A stretch of 64,000 nucleotides of DNA from Punica granatum (taxonomy: Eukaryota > Streptophyta > Magnoliopsida > Myrtales > Lythraceae). The first letter of the stretch is position 1; every line of letters starts with the position of its first letter. Below, piece after piece: positions 34,880-46,594 of this stretch. Under the pieces are notes generated by a model. The model was not told the DNA's origin. It ran no database searches and worked only from the letters and a program-made list of their open reading frames with translations. Both the position numbers and the translations under genes were made by a program. The stretch lies in assembly GCF_007655135.1 (NCBI RefSeq), contig NC_045134.1, forward strand, positions 26,684,568-26,748,567, read 5' to 3'.

Positions 34880-37800
34880 ATGGACGCGACGGAGGCAGCG
34901 GCGGAGCGGCCGACCCTACGGATAACGAACATTCCGCAGACGATTACGGCCTCGGACCTCCTGACCTATCTCGAGTCCCAGCTCGGCGCGGGCTCCGTTT
35001 TCGCCCTCGAGATCGTCACCGACCACCGGAACTGGAAGCCCCGGGGCTTCGGCCGCGTGCAGTTCTCCACCCTCGAGCTCAAGTCCAAAGCCCAGTCCCT
35101 GCCCCTGAGCCTGAAATCCCGGACCTTCGAGCTCTCGGACACCTTCGATGACATCATCCCGAGGCCGGCCCTCGCCCACCACCGCGTGGAGGACAGCAGC
35201 GTCGTCCACGTGGGGTTCATGGTGGAGGACGATCGGATTTGCGAGCTCGAGACCTGGAAGGATGTTAGGGTTTGGGTGATGCCGGAGAGGAGGAGGGTTG
35301 AGTTTTGGGTCGGGAAGGATGAGGACGGGGTTTGGAAGTACAAGGTCGAGATCATGTTCGAGGATGTCTTGGAGAGTGTTGGGTGCTGTCTGGGCAGCGA
35401 GAAGCTCAATGCTCTGCTCCTGAAGGTAAAAAGGCCATACCTTTCTTGCACTTTTCCAGCTTAGACCGTTGAATTAGTCCTTATGGTATAACATGATTGC
35501 TTGTGTTCTTAGTTGAGACAAGACGTTGATACAATACAATGCGGGAAGAAACGTCTCGGAGATACGAATGTTTATCTTGTAGTTATTGTCTCTGATGTTG
35601 TCCTTCTCTGATCATCTGCATTGAAAGGTAATAAGTAGTGATCGTTTCTTCGGGTTGTTTCTCTTTCATAGTTTAAACATGGGCCGAGAATTTACGAGAG
35701 GATCTCTGGACCGGATGTGGCATCGAAATTCAAACCAGACCGGTACCACATCTGCAGAGAGGATTTCGATTTTCTCTGGGTTCGAACGATGGACTTTACT
35801 TGTTCCAAGTCAATCGGGCAGTCAAATACCTTTTGCTGGGAGATCAGGGATGGACTACCGGCTTCGGAGATTTTCTCGAGCTTTCCGTACTACAAAGAAG
35901 AATTGTTGGATCTTGTCCTAGACGAGGGGGAGGATTTCCACTCCTCATCTGAGACAGTTCCTCTCATGGATTGTGATGAAGGCCCGAAATTAGATTACGA
36001 GATAGTTTATCAGCTCAACGTTCTCATCCATACTCAGAAGATTAGTCTAGCAGCTGCTTATGAGCTAATTGATACCCTTCTCCCATTAGATGTCGATACC
36101 ACCATTTTGGTTCTTCAGAAGCTTCACCGTCTGACGCTCACCTGTTTCAACCCTGTCTCATTGGTGAAGACTCAGTTGCATCTCCTCAGAAGGAACCAGA
36201 AAAGCTCGCAGTCATCATCTCACAAAAGGTTAAGTGATCGCGTTATGAACTGCCACAGGGCTCTGATTACTCCGTCAAAGATATATTGCCTTGGGCCTGA
36301 ACTCGAGTCTTCAAACTATGTGGTGAAGCACTTTGCAGAATATGCTTCTGATTTCCTGAGAGTTTCTTTCGTCGAGGAAGATTGGAGCAAACTTCCTCCT
36401 AACACCATTTCTGCGAGCATTAATAATGGTATATTTGCGAAACCATTTAGGACCAGACTATACCACCGGATACTGACTATTCTTCGGGAAGGGATTGTGA
36501 TCGGAGGGAAAAGGTTTCAGTTCCTGGCTTTCTCAGCCAGTCAACTCAGGTCAAATTCCGTTTGGATGTTTGCTTCCAATGATAATGTGACTGCTGAGCA
36601 GATCAGAGAGTGGATGGGCTGCTTTAAGAAGATTCGGAGTGTCTCCAAATGTGCTGCTAGAATGGGTCAACTGTTCAGTTCTTCGTTCCAAACCCTCAGC
36701 GTCCCCGTTCAAGATGTTGAGATCATCCCTGATGTTGAAGTCAACAAAGACGGAGTTGACTATTGCTTTTCTGATGGGATTGGAAAGATATCTCTAGCAT
36801 TTGCCCGGCAAGTTGCTCAGAAGTGCGGGTTAGGTGATACCCCTTCAGCATTTCAGATTCGATATGGGGGCTACAAGGGTGTGATTGCTGTAGATCGTGA
36901 CTCTTTCAGGAAACTGTCTCTTCGTGCGAGTATGCGCAAGTTTGAATCTGAGAACACCATGCTCAATGTTACCAAGTGGAGCGAGGCGATGCCCTGTTAC
37001 TTGAATAGGGAGATCATTTCTCTTCTCTCGACCTTAGGAGTTGAGGACGAAGTGTTCTTGGAAATGCAGCAGAAACAGTTGCTTGTGCTAGCAAAAATGC
37101 TGACTGACAAGGAGGCAGCTTTGAAGGTCTTGGAGAGTTTAAGTGGCATAGATCGAAGAAACATATTGGTGAAGATGTTGCTTATTGGGTACGAGCCGAG
37201 TACCGAGCCTTACCTCTTAATGATGCTTAAAGCACATCATGAGACACAGTTGGCTGATCTGAGAAGTAGATGCCGAATTCATGTCCCAGGTGGTCGGATC
37301 CTAATTGGCTGTTTGGATGAGACTGGTCTGCTAGAATATGGCCAAGTCTATGTCCGACTTACCCTCACAAAAGAAGAGCAAGATAGAGGTGAACATAAGT
37401 TTTTCAAGAAAATCGACGACATGACCTCTGTAGTCCTTGGGAAGGTTGTAGTAACAAAGAATCCCTGTCTTCACCCTGGAGATATCAGAGTGCTCGAGGC
37501 TGTGTACAAAGTGGAGTTAGAGGAGAAGGGTTTGATGGACTGCATCGTCTTTCCCCAGAAAGGAGAAAGGTATAAAGTTGCGCTTCTCACTCAATAATGT
37601 TGGAAAATACAAAAATAAAAATAAAAATAAAAATTAAAGAAAAGGATCAATCATTCTGTGCCTCCATTCTGGATCATTTGGCATGTGTTAGATGTATCTT
37701 CTCATGGTTCACTGCTTTTAATTCTGGCAGGCCTCATCCAAATGAATGTTCTGGTGGTGATCTTGATGGAGACTTATTTTTTGTAAGTTGGGAGGAGGAC

Positions 37801-38919
37801 CTTGTCCCGACTCATATTGAGACTCCCATGGACTACACTGCAAGGAGACTGCGTATAATGGATCACGATGTGACCCCAGAGGTGATTTCTGTTGAAATGG
37901 TTATTATAAGTGTCAAATTTATATTTGCTTTAAAGAGCGACCCCGGGAAAAAATTGCATTTAGATTTTAGATTCCATTTTCTTGTTTTTCCAGAGAATAA
38001 AGTCTAGGCTATCATATATATAATATATATATTTTTATCAAAATGCAGATCTTTTAAAGTGCAATATGACTTTTGTTCCGATATTAGCAGAAAAAAACAG
38101 GCATTCGCTACCAAAAGTACTTCATTTCTAAGCCTCGACTTTGCTGTATTCTTTTTGCAGGAAATTTACAAGTTCTTCATAAATTACATGATCAATGACA
38201 CTCTTGGTGCTATCTCCACTGCACATTTGGTTCATGCTGACCGCGAACCTGAGAAAGCCCGGAGCGAGAAATGTCTAGAACTTGCAAACCTGCATTCCAT
38301 GGCTGTGGACTTTGCCAAGACTGGGGCACCGGCTGAGATGCCTAGGAGTCTGAGGCCGAGAGAGTACCCAGATTTCATGGAGAGGTTTGACAAGCCCATG
38401 TACACCTCTGTTGGAGTCTTTGGGAAACTCTACCGGGCCACCCTCGACTCCAAGCCCGATAAGTCGAACTTTCTTTGGTCCTGCCAAGTTGCCGAGGCAA
38501 GTTACGACACTGATCTTGAGGTTGACGGGTTTAGGGACTTCCTAGGGGCAGCAGATCGTCACAGGGAAACGTATGCAGAGAAACTAAGTGCCCTGATGCA
38601 CTTTTACGGCACGAAGAGTGAGGACGAAATCTTGACGGGCAATTTGCGCAACCGAGCAATGTATCTTCAACGAGATAACCGTAAGTTCGGGGACATGAAG
38701 GATCGGATGCAGCTGTCCGTGAAGAACCTACATAATGAAGCCAAAGGATGGTTCGAGAACAGCTGCAAGCCAAACGAGAGACAGAAATTGGCCTCGGCGT
38801 GGTACCATGTAACTTATCATCCGTCCTATTGTCGGGAAGACTTCAACTTCCTGAGCTTCCCATGGATTGTAGGTGACCTCTTGCTTAATATCAAGGGTGA
38901 GAATCAAAGAAAGAGTTAA
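34880..38919 (+). CDS. RDR2: RNA-dependent RNA polymerase 2
   Basis: Copies Pol IV transcripts into double-stranded RNA that DCL3 cuts to 24-nt siRNAs for RNA-directed DNA methylation. Four exons, 34880-35425, 35672-37569, 37731-37881 and 38161-38919, encode 1117 aa; Arabidopsis RDR2 is of similar length. The N-terminal RRM-like part begins with LRITNIPQTITASDLLTYLE. Family blocks follow: FLAFSASQLRSNSVWMFA, CFSDGIGKISLAFA, FQIRYGGYKGVIAVDR, LEYGQVYVRLTLT and VTKNPCLHPGDIRVLEA. The catalytic DLDGD motif is at about 825-829 (NECSGGDLDGDLFFVSW) in exon 3. Then come STAHLVHADREPEKARS and, near the end, FLSFPWIVGDLLL. Every junction keeps phase and no lesion is seen. Closer to RDR2 than RDR1 or RDR6 along its full length. 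Confidence 0.96.
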
Positions 38920-39426
38920 GACCAGTCGATCTTTGGCAGGAAAGATTGGGAACTTCTGGGATTAAGATTAGAAATAACATGTGAACGTAGATGTTATGAC
39001 ATGGTAATTTCACTTGTATTCTACTGAACTTTGTCTAATTCCTTGTCAGCAAGTAAGCTGTAAGACGGCCGATGTTGTGTTATTGGATACACTTAAGTAT
39101 ATTCATCAATTTGCATTGACATAGTCCATTCATCTTATCGCATATGTGATGCTTGTGTGACTTTGTTTGAGAAAGACTGAATTCTGCTGTCCATCCTTTC
39201 TTATCAAACGCACAAGAAAAGGATCAAAACACGCATATTAGATTGCACCAGCAGGGCATCTTGTCGAAACCGAAGAAACTTGGACAATTGAAATGCAACT
39301 TTCAGGTTCTCCAAACCACGCTTATAACAGCAAACTTTCACAGAGTCGGATTTAGACACTAATATTGTCATAATCATCATCATCATTTACAGAAAACACA
39401 ACATCAACTCAGCAAAAGCATAGAAA

Positions 39427-40323
39427 TCACAGATCAAGAGCTGCTCCACCAACTTCACCATCACCACCAACATGAACTTTCCAGAACAGAGCCCCAGCAC
39501 CGTCGCATTCCCCCTTATCAATCGCAGCGGCCCCAAAAATAGCTCTCAAGGCCCCGCAGATGATTGATGGGTTCGTGGGGTCAGTCTTGGAAGATACCCT
39601 GATAATCTTCTGCAGCCCCAACCGCGTCCCATCGACCGCGCACGATGACTCCACCTTGGAGATCTCTGCGATGCGTCGAGTCAGGTCTTTTGGGGACATC
39701 TCGATATTCTTACGGAGCGACTGGAAAGAGACCGACGCGTCGATGATGTTTGAACCGAGGATGCTCAGCGCCCTGTTGTTCTCCTCGGAGAACGAGGAGT
39801 GAGTCATTGCGCGGCGGAGGAGGCCGATGTCCTCGAACGTGTAACTGTAAGCGCAGAACAAGAAACGAAGAAGCCCATCAGCTGAATTCGAAACAGAAAC
39901 CAAGAAACATAGACTCAAAAACCAGAATTCTCGCAACTGCCAATGTGCTGAAAATCACAGGAAACAAAACCTCAGCAATCCCAAAAATCTGACAAGGGGC
40001 AAATGCAAATTCTTACATTTATGGGCATAAAAATGGTCAGAACGAGTAAAAATCGAAACTTTATGGAGCAAATAAGACAGAGCTCTCACCCGATCTGTTT
40101 CTGAAGGGTTACAAGGGCTGCCTCAAAGGGAGATGATGAGGGTTTGAGCCCCTGATCCGCTGCCGCATTTGTTACCTGCGGAAAAGGGTAAGGGAAGAAT
40201 CTTTCATCAACCCAGTCTCATCAGAGAGAGAGAGAGAGAGAGAGATACCCTGCAGACTGATGGGACGATGGAGAAGGAGAAGCAGACGACGGTGAAGAGA
40301 GTCAAGCAGAGGAGCTTCATCAT
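39427..40323 (-). CDS. NFD2: NFD2-like secreted RNase III-domain pseudoenzyme
   Basis: Plant-specific single RNase III domain protein resembling Arabidopsis NUCLEAR FUSION DEFECTIVE 2, a factor needed for polar nuclear fusion. Three exons on the minus strand (40323-40249, 40175-40090, 39844-39427) encode 192 aa. A signal peptide (KLLCLTLFTVVCFSFSIVPS) is followed by PFEAALVTLQKQIG and YTFEDIGLLRRAMTHSSFS. The RNase III signature, normally E-R-L-E-F-L-G-D, reads RALSILGSN here, so the acidic metal ligands are missing and cleavage activity is not expected. The gene converges on RDR2, with about 500 bases between the two stop codons. The first intron holds a GA microsatellite. An adjacent second ATG (40320) would be equally good as a start. 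Confidence 0.82.
40223..40245. repeat. GA dinucleotide microsatellite
   Basis: About eleven uninterrupted AG/GA units directly beside the 5' splice site of NFD2 intron 1. Confidence 0.9.
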
Positions 40324-42914
40324 CTTCTTCGGCTTTTCTTCTTTCCACTCACTCCTCTCTGTTTCTGTAACACTGCACTTTCGAGTATCAATCAAGTCTC
40401 ACATGTATACGCACACACATACTCATGTCAAGAGTCAAGACCTTCTTGGGGAAGTTACTTGAGGGTACATCAAAGGCTCACTAGACTACAGCCCAACCAC
40501 AGCATGTGGGACCCGCCCTCTTCCTTGACCTCACACCTAGTAATTCGATTGTTTTTCTTCTTCGAAAACATTGGTTCGGTTGGCTTGTGTTTTTTTATTT
40601 ATGGCTGTTCCTTTTTTACTTGGGCGGGGCTACAAGCCATGGTTGATCTTTGTATGTTCGATCGACAATTTTCTTGTTTTTCCATAAAGAATAACTTGTT
40701 TTGTTGTTCTTTGTTGTGGACAAACAAGAGAGGTGATGTGTAGGCCGTTGTATAACATTGTAAATGTCCAATAAGCTGATAACGGCCCATAAAGGCCTCT
40801 AGGTCCATCACCAAGCCCAAAAGATTTTCATATATTCTATATGAAATCATTATCTCCGTTATTGGTATATATTGGAGGCTTTCTAAAGTAACTCAAGAGT
40901 ACACTTTTCCACACACTTTTACTACTCTTTTAGCTTGAGCGTTGGAGGCGGCTCTCGGGCCTTTGTTGCGGGTATGGGACGGTGATCATAGCCGGAGGTT
41001 CACTCGATTAAATGAATTGTCATTGAAAAACATTGTTATGCAACAAAAAAGTTCACTTGATTAAAGTAGATGTTGGACGAAAACAAAACTATATTCCATT
41101 TCTCAGTATCTATTAAGATAGTGGTGGATCTATTAAAACAATTGTAACGGGGCACTTTTTGGGTCTCGATGCTAACAACCGGGAGCATTCTAGTTGCCTA
41201 TCCCCCCCATTGTGGGTAGAGGCAATTCCCAGCCCCGTCCCTCTGATCCGGGACGGGGCCGGCTGGACGTCGCTCCATGATAGACGTGGTTGTCACACTC
41301 TCTTTCTTCTTTTTAATTTTTCTTTAAGGTAGGGTTGTGTACGGGGTGACTCGGTGCAGATATGAAAAAAAATTTCAGGGATTCGAAGTGGTTGGATTTT
41401 TTATTTTAAAAATCATCCCCGAGAACCAAATCCGAAATCAAGAAGAAAATTGACCTTCCACGGATCCAATTTTTTCGGATTGGTTCTCTAGTAACCCGAA
41501 TACAACAAAGATTTAAAAGAAAAACTCGGTAAAAAAATACAAATAAGATAAATTCTCGATTAACCACACAAAACTTTAACAACAATAACTTTGCAGAGAT
41601 GATTGAAACTCCATAGACCATAGTAGAATCACTATCACCAAATATAACTAAAGGCCTGTAGGGGTCAAAGCTTTATCAAACACAAAATCATACAAACAAT
41701 ATAAATTCGGGTCGGTTTGGGGCAGATGAGTTTTCACCTTTGAAACTCGAAACCGTATCCAAATCCGAGCTACAAAAAGTAAACTGACCCTAGAATCGAA
41801 CCGGGTTCTAAAAAACCTAAATATTCGGATAGGTTTGTGTGGGTCGGCTTGAATTTTCGAGTCTTTTGGTTTTTTTTAGCAGCTCTACTTTAACGAGCGC
41901 TGCTCTCAAGGGGCAAAATTATATTTTAAAATTTTTAAATTTAAAAAATAAATCTATAAGTACTACCCAAAATCCAAATATTTCTCACACAAATTCCACT
42001 CCTCCTACTTTCCAATTGAAATCTTACAAGCATTTTCATCCATTCTTCCATCCGAAATATGGATCCGAACCAATTTAGTGTCAAATATTTTCTCAAAAAC
42101 ATACAAAATTATATATTATATTTTATCCGATTAATAATTTAACTTTCAACTAAAAATAATTCAAAAGTTAAAAAATTAACTTTTCATCGGATCCGAAAAT
42201 AAAAATGTATAATCAATAACATTTAGGATAACATATTTAATAAAAATATCAAATTCGTTTTTTAAATATGAAAATAATATGTTGGGGCCACAATTTGAAT
42301 GAGAATTGGGACCAACCATTGTGGGAGTGAGTCCTTATTTGAAACTGTCTCCACAACATCTCTCTTGACCAGAGACGTGCTCCATTGGAGCAGAGCGGAG
42401 CGCTTCGCTCTAGTGTGCGCTCGTATCCTCTCTGCAGAGAGACAAGCTTCTCCACATAGAGAAGGCATTAAGCCAATCATGAGCTGCCATGTGGCGGCTC
42501 ATGTCCTCTGCAACAACTTTTATTTTTTTTAAGCGATGAGCAAAAGAGGCTCTTTTGCCCTATGGGGCTTGCTGCTCCAGCCACGTGGCATGCAGTCGGC
42601 CAAACAATTACTTTTTTTTAGAAAGTGTGGGGTTTTTTACTACTAAAAAAAAGTGTGAGACCACAATGAAGATCTGATAAAAAACCGACCGTTAAACTTT
42701 CGAGTCTCTATTTTTTTTGAGGGTATCACTCATTTATGTGATGCCTATGTGGCAAAAATTGTTCCACTTTAGAGACCCTTGGAGTTTCTCCCATTGGAGA
42801 TAGTCTGAGGATGACCCCAACTCCATCTTATGTGGCACGATGGTAGGTCTCAAGTAAATAGGACTTGGGACCAACTATTGTGGACGCTCTTAGGACCCCA
42901 ATGTTAATGGGTGT
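40324..42914. other. Gene-free AT-rich spacer with decayed repeats
   Basis: No gene is found. 41330-41870 has the recurring GGTTCTCNNGTAACCCGAAT-like and ATTCGGGTCGGTTTGGGGC strings seen in many old plant repeats. Two related 28-base strings (GGGACCAACCATTGTGG at 42309 and GGGACCAACTATTGTGG at 42869) bracket a 560-base stretch and may be ends of an unclassified element. Confidence 0.4.
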
Positions 42915-43424
42915 TGTTAGGACCATGAAATTCGGGTCCAAATCACGAGTGACTCACGTGCGTTTATTTGATGAAGAGACTTGATCCACAACTCACGTCT
43001 AATCTCGAATACCTACACAAAGGGAAGATTGAGGGTGGTGCTTGATTTTTCTCCCCGATACTCAAGTTAGTGTGAGCCGTGAATATTGGGAAAAATAGTG
43101 AATTATTGATGAACTCGAGAAACATGTAAAACGCATGTATTTATAGAGAGTTTAGAAATAGATTTTGTTTCCATCATGACTAGATATTTGATATATTTCC
43201 GTATCCCATTCCCCAGTATATTAGCAAGTGTATCCCGTAGTTATAGGAAATTTCCTATTATAACTCATACCGACAGACCCTCGTAAGTAGGTCTCGCGAG
43301 TGGGCCTCGCTGGGAGGGCTGGACATGCCTCGTGAATGACCAGATTAGACCTCATTGAAACTCACTCGGGTCGCTGGGCATTTCGGGCCGCATCGAGTTG
43401 GAGGCCGAAATCCTGTCCCCAACA
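42915..43424 (+). mobile_element. Solo LTR candidate
   Basis: A 510-base stretch begins TGTTAGGACC and ends GTCCCCAACA (TG...CA ends with a short inverted repeat), with a TATTTATAGAG box at about 43138. No target-site duplication is visible, so the call rests on the ends and the promoter-like box. Confidence 0.4.
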
Positions 43425-43736
43425 TTGACCCCCTACTCGGGCACGTGTGGTCGAGGAAGTCATTGATACGTGTCGCTCCATGGCCGCGGAATATACCCCA
43501 CCGTAAGCACACTCCAAGTGTCTGTGCACCATTAGATCAGCTTTGATCCCATAGCAGATAGGGGGTCAATTCGTGTCAATCCTTCTCGTGCCCCCTAGAC
43601 GTCATATCGTTTTAGCCCTGCTCACCTTCAACCTTTGGATTGGGCATCGTTTCACCGTCGCGAGCGTATCAGAGTAAATGATGGTGGGAACTTTGGCATA
43701 CTAGTGGGATTCTAATGCCTATAAAAGGTGATGGCT

Positions 43737-45790
43737 GATGGGCTCCCAAACCAGAACTGGATAAGAAATAAGGGTGGATGGTAGAACCAACTAAACTTAC
43801 TCGATAAGATAACTTGTTATGAGTAAGAAAAGTCACTTTAATTTGCCATGCTCAAGGATGAATGATAAGAATCGGGATTTTCGCCACTAAATAAGGAACT
43901 TGTTCAGATAAGAAAATAGAGGAAACACTCTAGGCAATTTCATTCAAAATATTATTTCTGAGATATCCTCTTAGCATATATATATAGGAAGATACCTTTA
44001 TTGACTCTATAATAAGAAACTGACATCTAAACTCCTATAGATTACTTTCCTAAAATAGAATAATGAAACAATCTTAAATACGAAACTTAAGACACTGACT
44101 CAAGTTAATATAGGAGATAATATCTAATTAAGAGAAACTATATTGTATTAATATTCTCTTCTTGTAGCAGCCATAGTCTTCTAGAATGCGTATTTGGACC
44201 CGAAAATTCGAATACGTGTTGGGCTACAATCTGAAGCACATCCCTCTCGATTGGAAAAAAAAAAAGCATCCTCGAGTCTTCATCAATCTTCTGCTAGTTT
44301 TCATGTGTGTGGTTCAACGCGTTTTAGCTTGCCACTTAATGACCAACTTTTCTGTCCGGACTCTCTCTTGTAATTCTTCATAGATCGACTTCTTTTTGCT
44401 TCCGCGCTAACCATCACTTTGGCTGAATTGCTGCTGCTTTCCCGGTGGAGTCATATATGCTTTGGCTAACTTTGACTCGATTGGACTTAACACCCCTAAT
44501 AAATCTTCCATGGCAATTTCACTTTGAATCTCCATCTGGCCTGAGTTTAAAATCAATTCAGTCTAGACTTTCTATGGAGAGTTTGAAATTAGTTTCTCCT
44601 GAAAAATCTTGCCAATCGCTAAATCCTCCTCAATCAGAACATTATCATCCTGTGACGCTTGAGCTGCTTTATTCTTGGATTCTATTTCTTCTTCTTTTAA
44701 TTTGTCACCCTTCATAGAAGCTTCTTCAAGTTGTACTTTTTCCTCAACATCAACAATTGTCATATGAAAAACATTTGTTTTTCCATTCTTAAGAGGATAA
44801 GTAGACTACATGCAACCGTCTTCAGATTCATAGAGGTGTTCTTCATATTCCAAATAAAAGAATCTGACCTTTAAGAGTTGTTTCATATGCCTCTACGTAA
44901 ATACTAAATCCCTTCCATCTTGAAGACGATTGTTTTGCAATTTCTCCCACCAAGTAGAAGCTTTTCCCTTTAACCGATAAACAACTCTATCAACTCGGCT
45001 TCCATCATCGGGGATGCCGTAGTAGTCGAAGAATCGGTCCACATCCGAAATCCACACCAAGAATTCCACAGCACTCATACTTCCGTTGAAAGTCGGGATT
45101 CTCTTTAGGCGATAATCCTTCTGCAACCATAGGTGTCTTCTTATTCCACCTGAACTGTCGAGGGCTTGGGTCACTTGCTTAAGCCGTGCTAAAATCTCTT
45201 CTCTTCATGGGAATGTTAGGAGCAGGTCTTAGTCGAAAGTAAGCCCTCTTCGAACTCGTTTGAGGTTGCTTTTAGTCATTATCTTCCCATATTTAGCAAA
45301 ATCTACTCAATCACACGTGTGTTCACTCCTTCACGTATTTCACTCGGCCAACAAGAATAAAACCTTCACTTTGATACCAAATGATGGGCTCACGAACCAG
45401 AACTGGATAAGAAAGAAGGGTGGATGGTAGAACCAACTAAACTCACTCGATAAGATAACTCGCCACGAGTAAAAAGTCGCTTTGATTCGCCATGCTCAAG
45501 GATGAACGATAAGAATTGGAGTTTTCGCCACTAAACAATGAACTTATTCAGATAAGAAAGAGATGAAACGTTCTAGGCAATTTCATTCAAAATATTCATC
45601 AATAGGTGTTTTCTGATATGTCCCCTTACAATGAGGTGAATAGCATATATATAGAGGGAATGCACATCTCTTGACTCTAGAATAGGAAACTGATATCTAA
45701 ACTTCTCTAGATCATTTTCCTAAAATAGAATAAGGAAACAATCTCCATATAGATTCTCCAGTTTCATTCTTAAATTCATAGAACTTAAAC
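43737..45790 (-). mobile_element. Decayed LTR element, minus orientation
   Basis: Two direct repeats of about 400 bases, 43737-44100 and 45385-45760, both start TGATGGGCTC...CCAGAACTGGATAAG and are alike over most of their length, as LTRs are. Directly inside the right copy, CTTTGATACCAAATGATGGG reads on the minus strand as a TTTGGTATCAAAG primer-binding-type site. The 1.2-kb interior holds only a gag-like fragment and no polymerase genes. Outer limits beyond the shared repeat are uncertain. Confidence 0.65.
44893..45174 (-). pseudogene. Retrotransposon gag fragment
   Basis: The open frame contains IPTFNGSMSAVEFLVWISDV and RLKGKASTWWEKLQ, the conserved core of Ty3/gypsy-type gag proteins. 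It has no start context of its own and no downstream zinc knuckle or protease; it is the only coding remnant of the element around it. Confidence 0.75.
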
Positions 45791-46594
45791 AAAAACCCTT
45801 TTCTATTTAAGTCTATCTACCTTGGTCGAGGATTTCTCGATCCATAATAAAACTCATATCCATAGGACCGTTTCCTTGTTTACTCAGGTTAGTAAATTCC
45901 ATCTTGATCAGACACCTACATTCAAGTATAATTAACTAGAAACATTATCTGCTGAATACTCATGCTAAGCAAATTCTAATTACCCATACATGAGATAGCG
46001 TTTCATCTCAAGTCTAAGAACTATATGCACTAATACGATCTAGATAATATTCATTGACATTGGTAAATTACCATATGAATATTATCTGAATATCACATTC
46101 GACTACTTATCATATAAGCATCACATGTCTGTTCCGACAATAGTTATCAGATAACATGACACTCATTACTCAATTTTCATTAGTATCTATATAATAAACA
46201 TGGATACATACAAATGTGACAATTTATCCGGAGAGATAATACTCGATTAAGTCTCCTACGATTGTGAACGGTTTAAAAATATTACCGAAATACTCCATTA
46301 TTCATATTCTTAATTTTTTAAGAATAAAATATTTAAAATATTTTAAGAATTTTATTTTAATAAATATATATAATATACGAATAATAGGATAAATTTTATT
46401 GCTAATAAAAAATTATTCAAATGGGCATATCATTAACATTTTCATGGTAGGACAGGACCATTGATTGAGAGAATTGTCAAATGGTCTTTGTTTTTTGCTT
46501 TTGATAAAGAGAAGAAATCCCATAGCCATCGCTTCAGAAGGAAAGAAATCGAGGCAGAGACCCTCCGACAGGATCCCGGCAGACCCAAGAAGCC
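45791..46594. other. AT-rich spacer, 5' flank of membrane protein gene
   Basis: Nothing recognisable apart from long A/T runs (46300-46440) and the leader of the next gene. Confidence 0.5.

Noticed and set aside
34880..38919. SUO and RDR2 as a small-RNA gene cluster
   Set aside because: They are separated by an E2 enzyme and a receptor pseudokinase and act in different pathways; proximity alone is not evidence.
42299..42900. Bracketing GGGACCAACNATTGTGG repeats as a transposon
   Set aside because: They are direct rather than inverted and no target duplication was found, so a mobile-element call is not supported.
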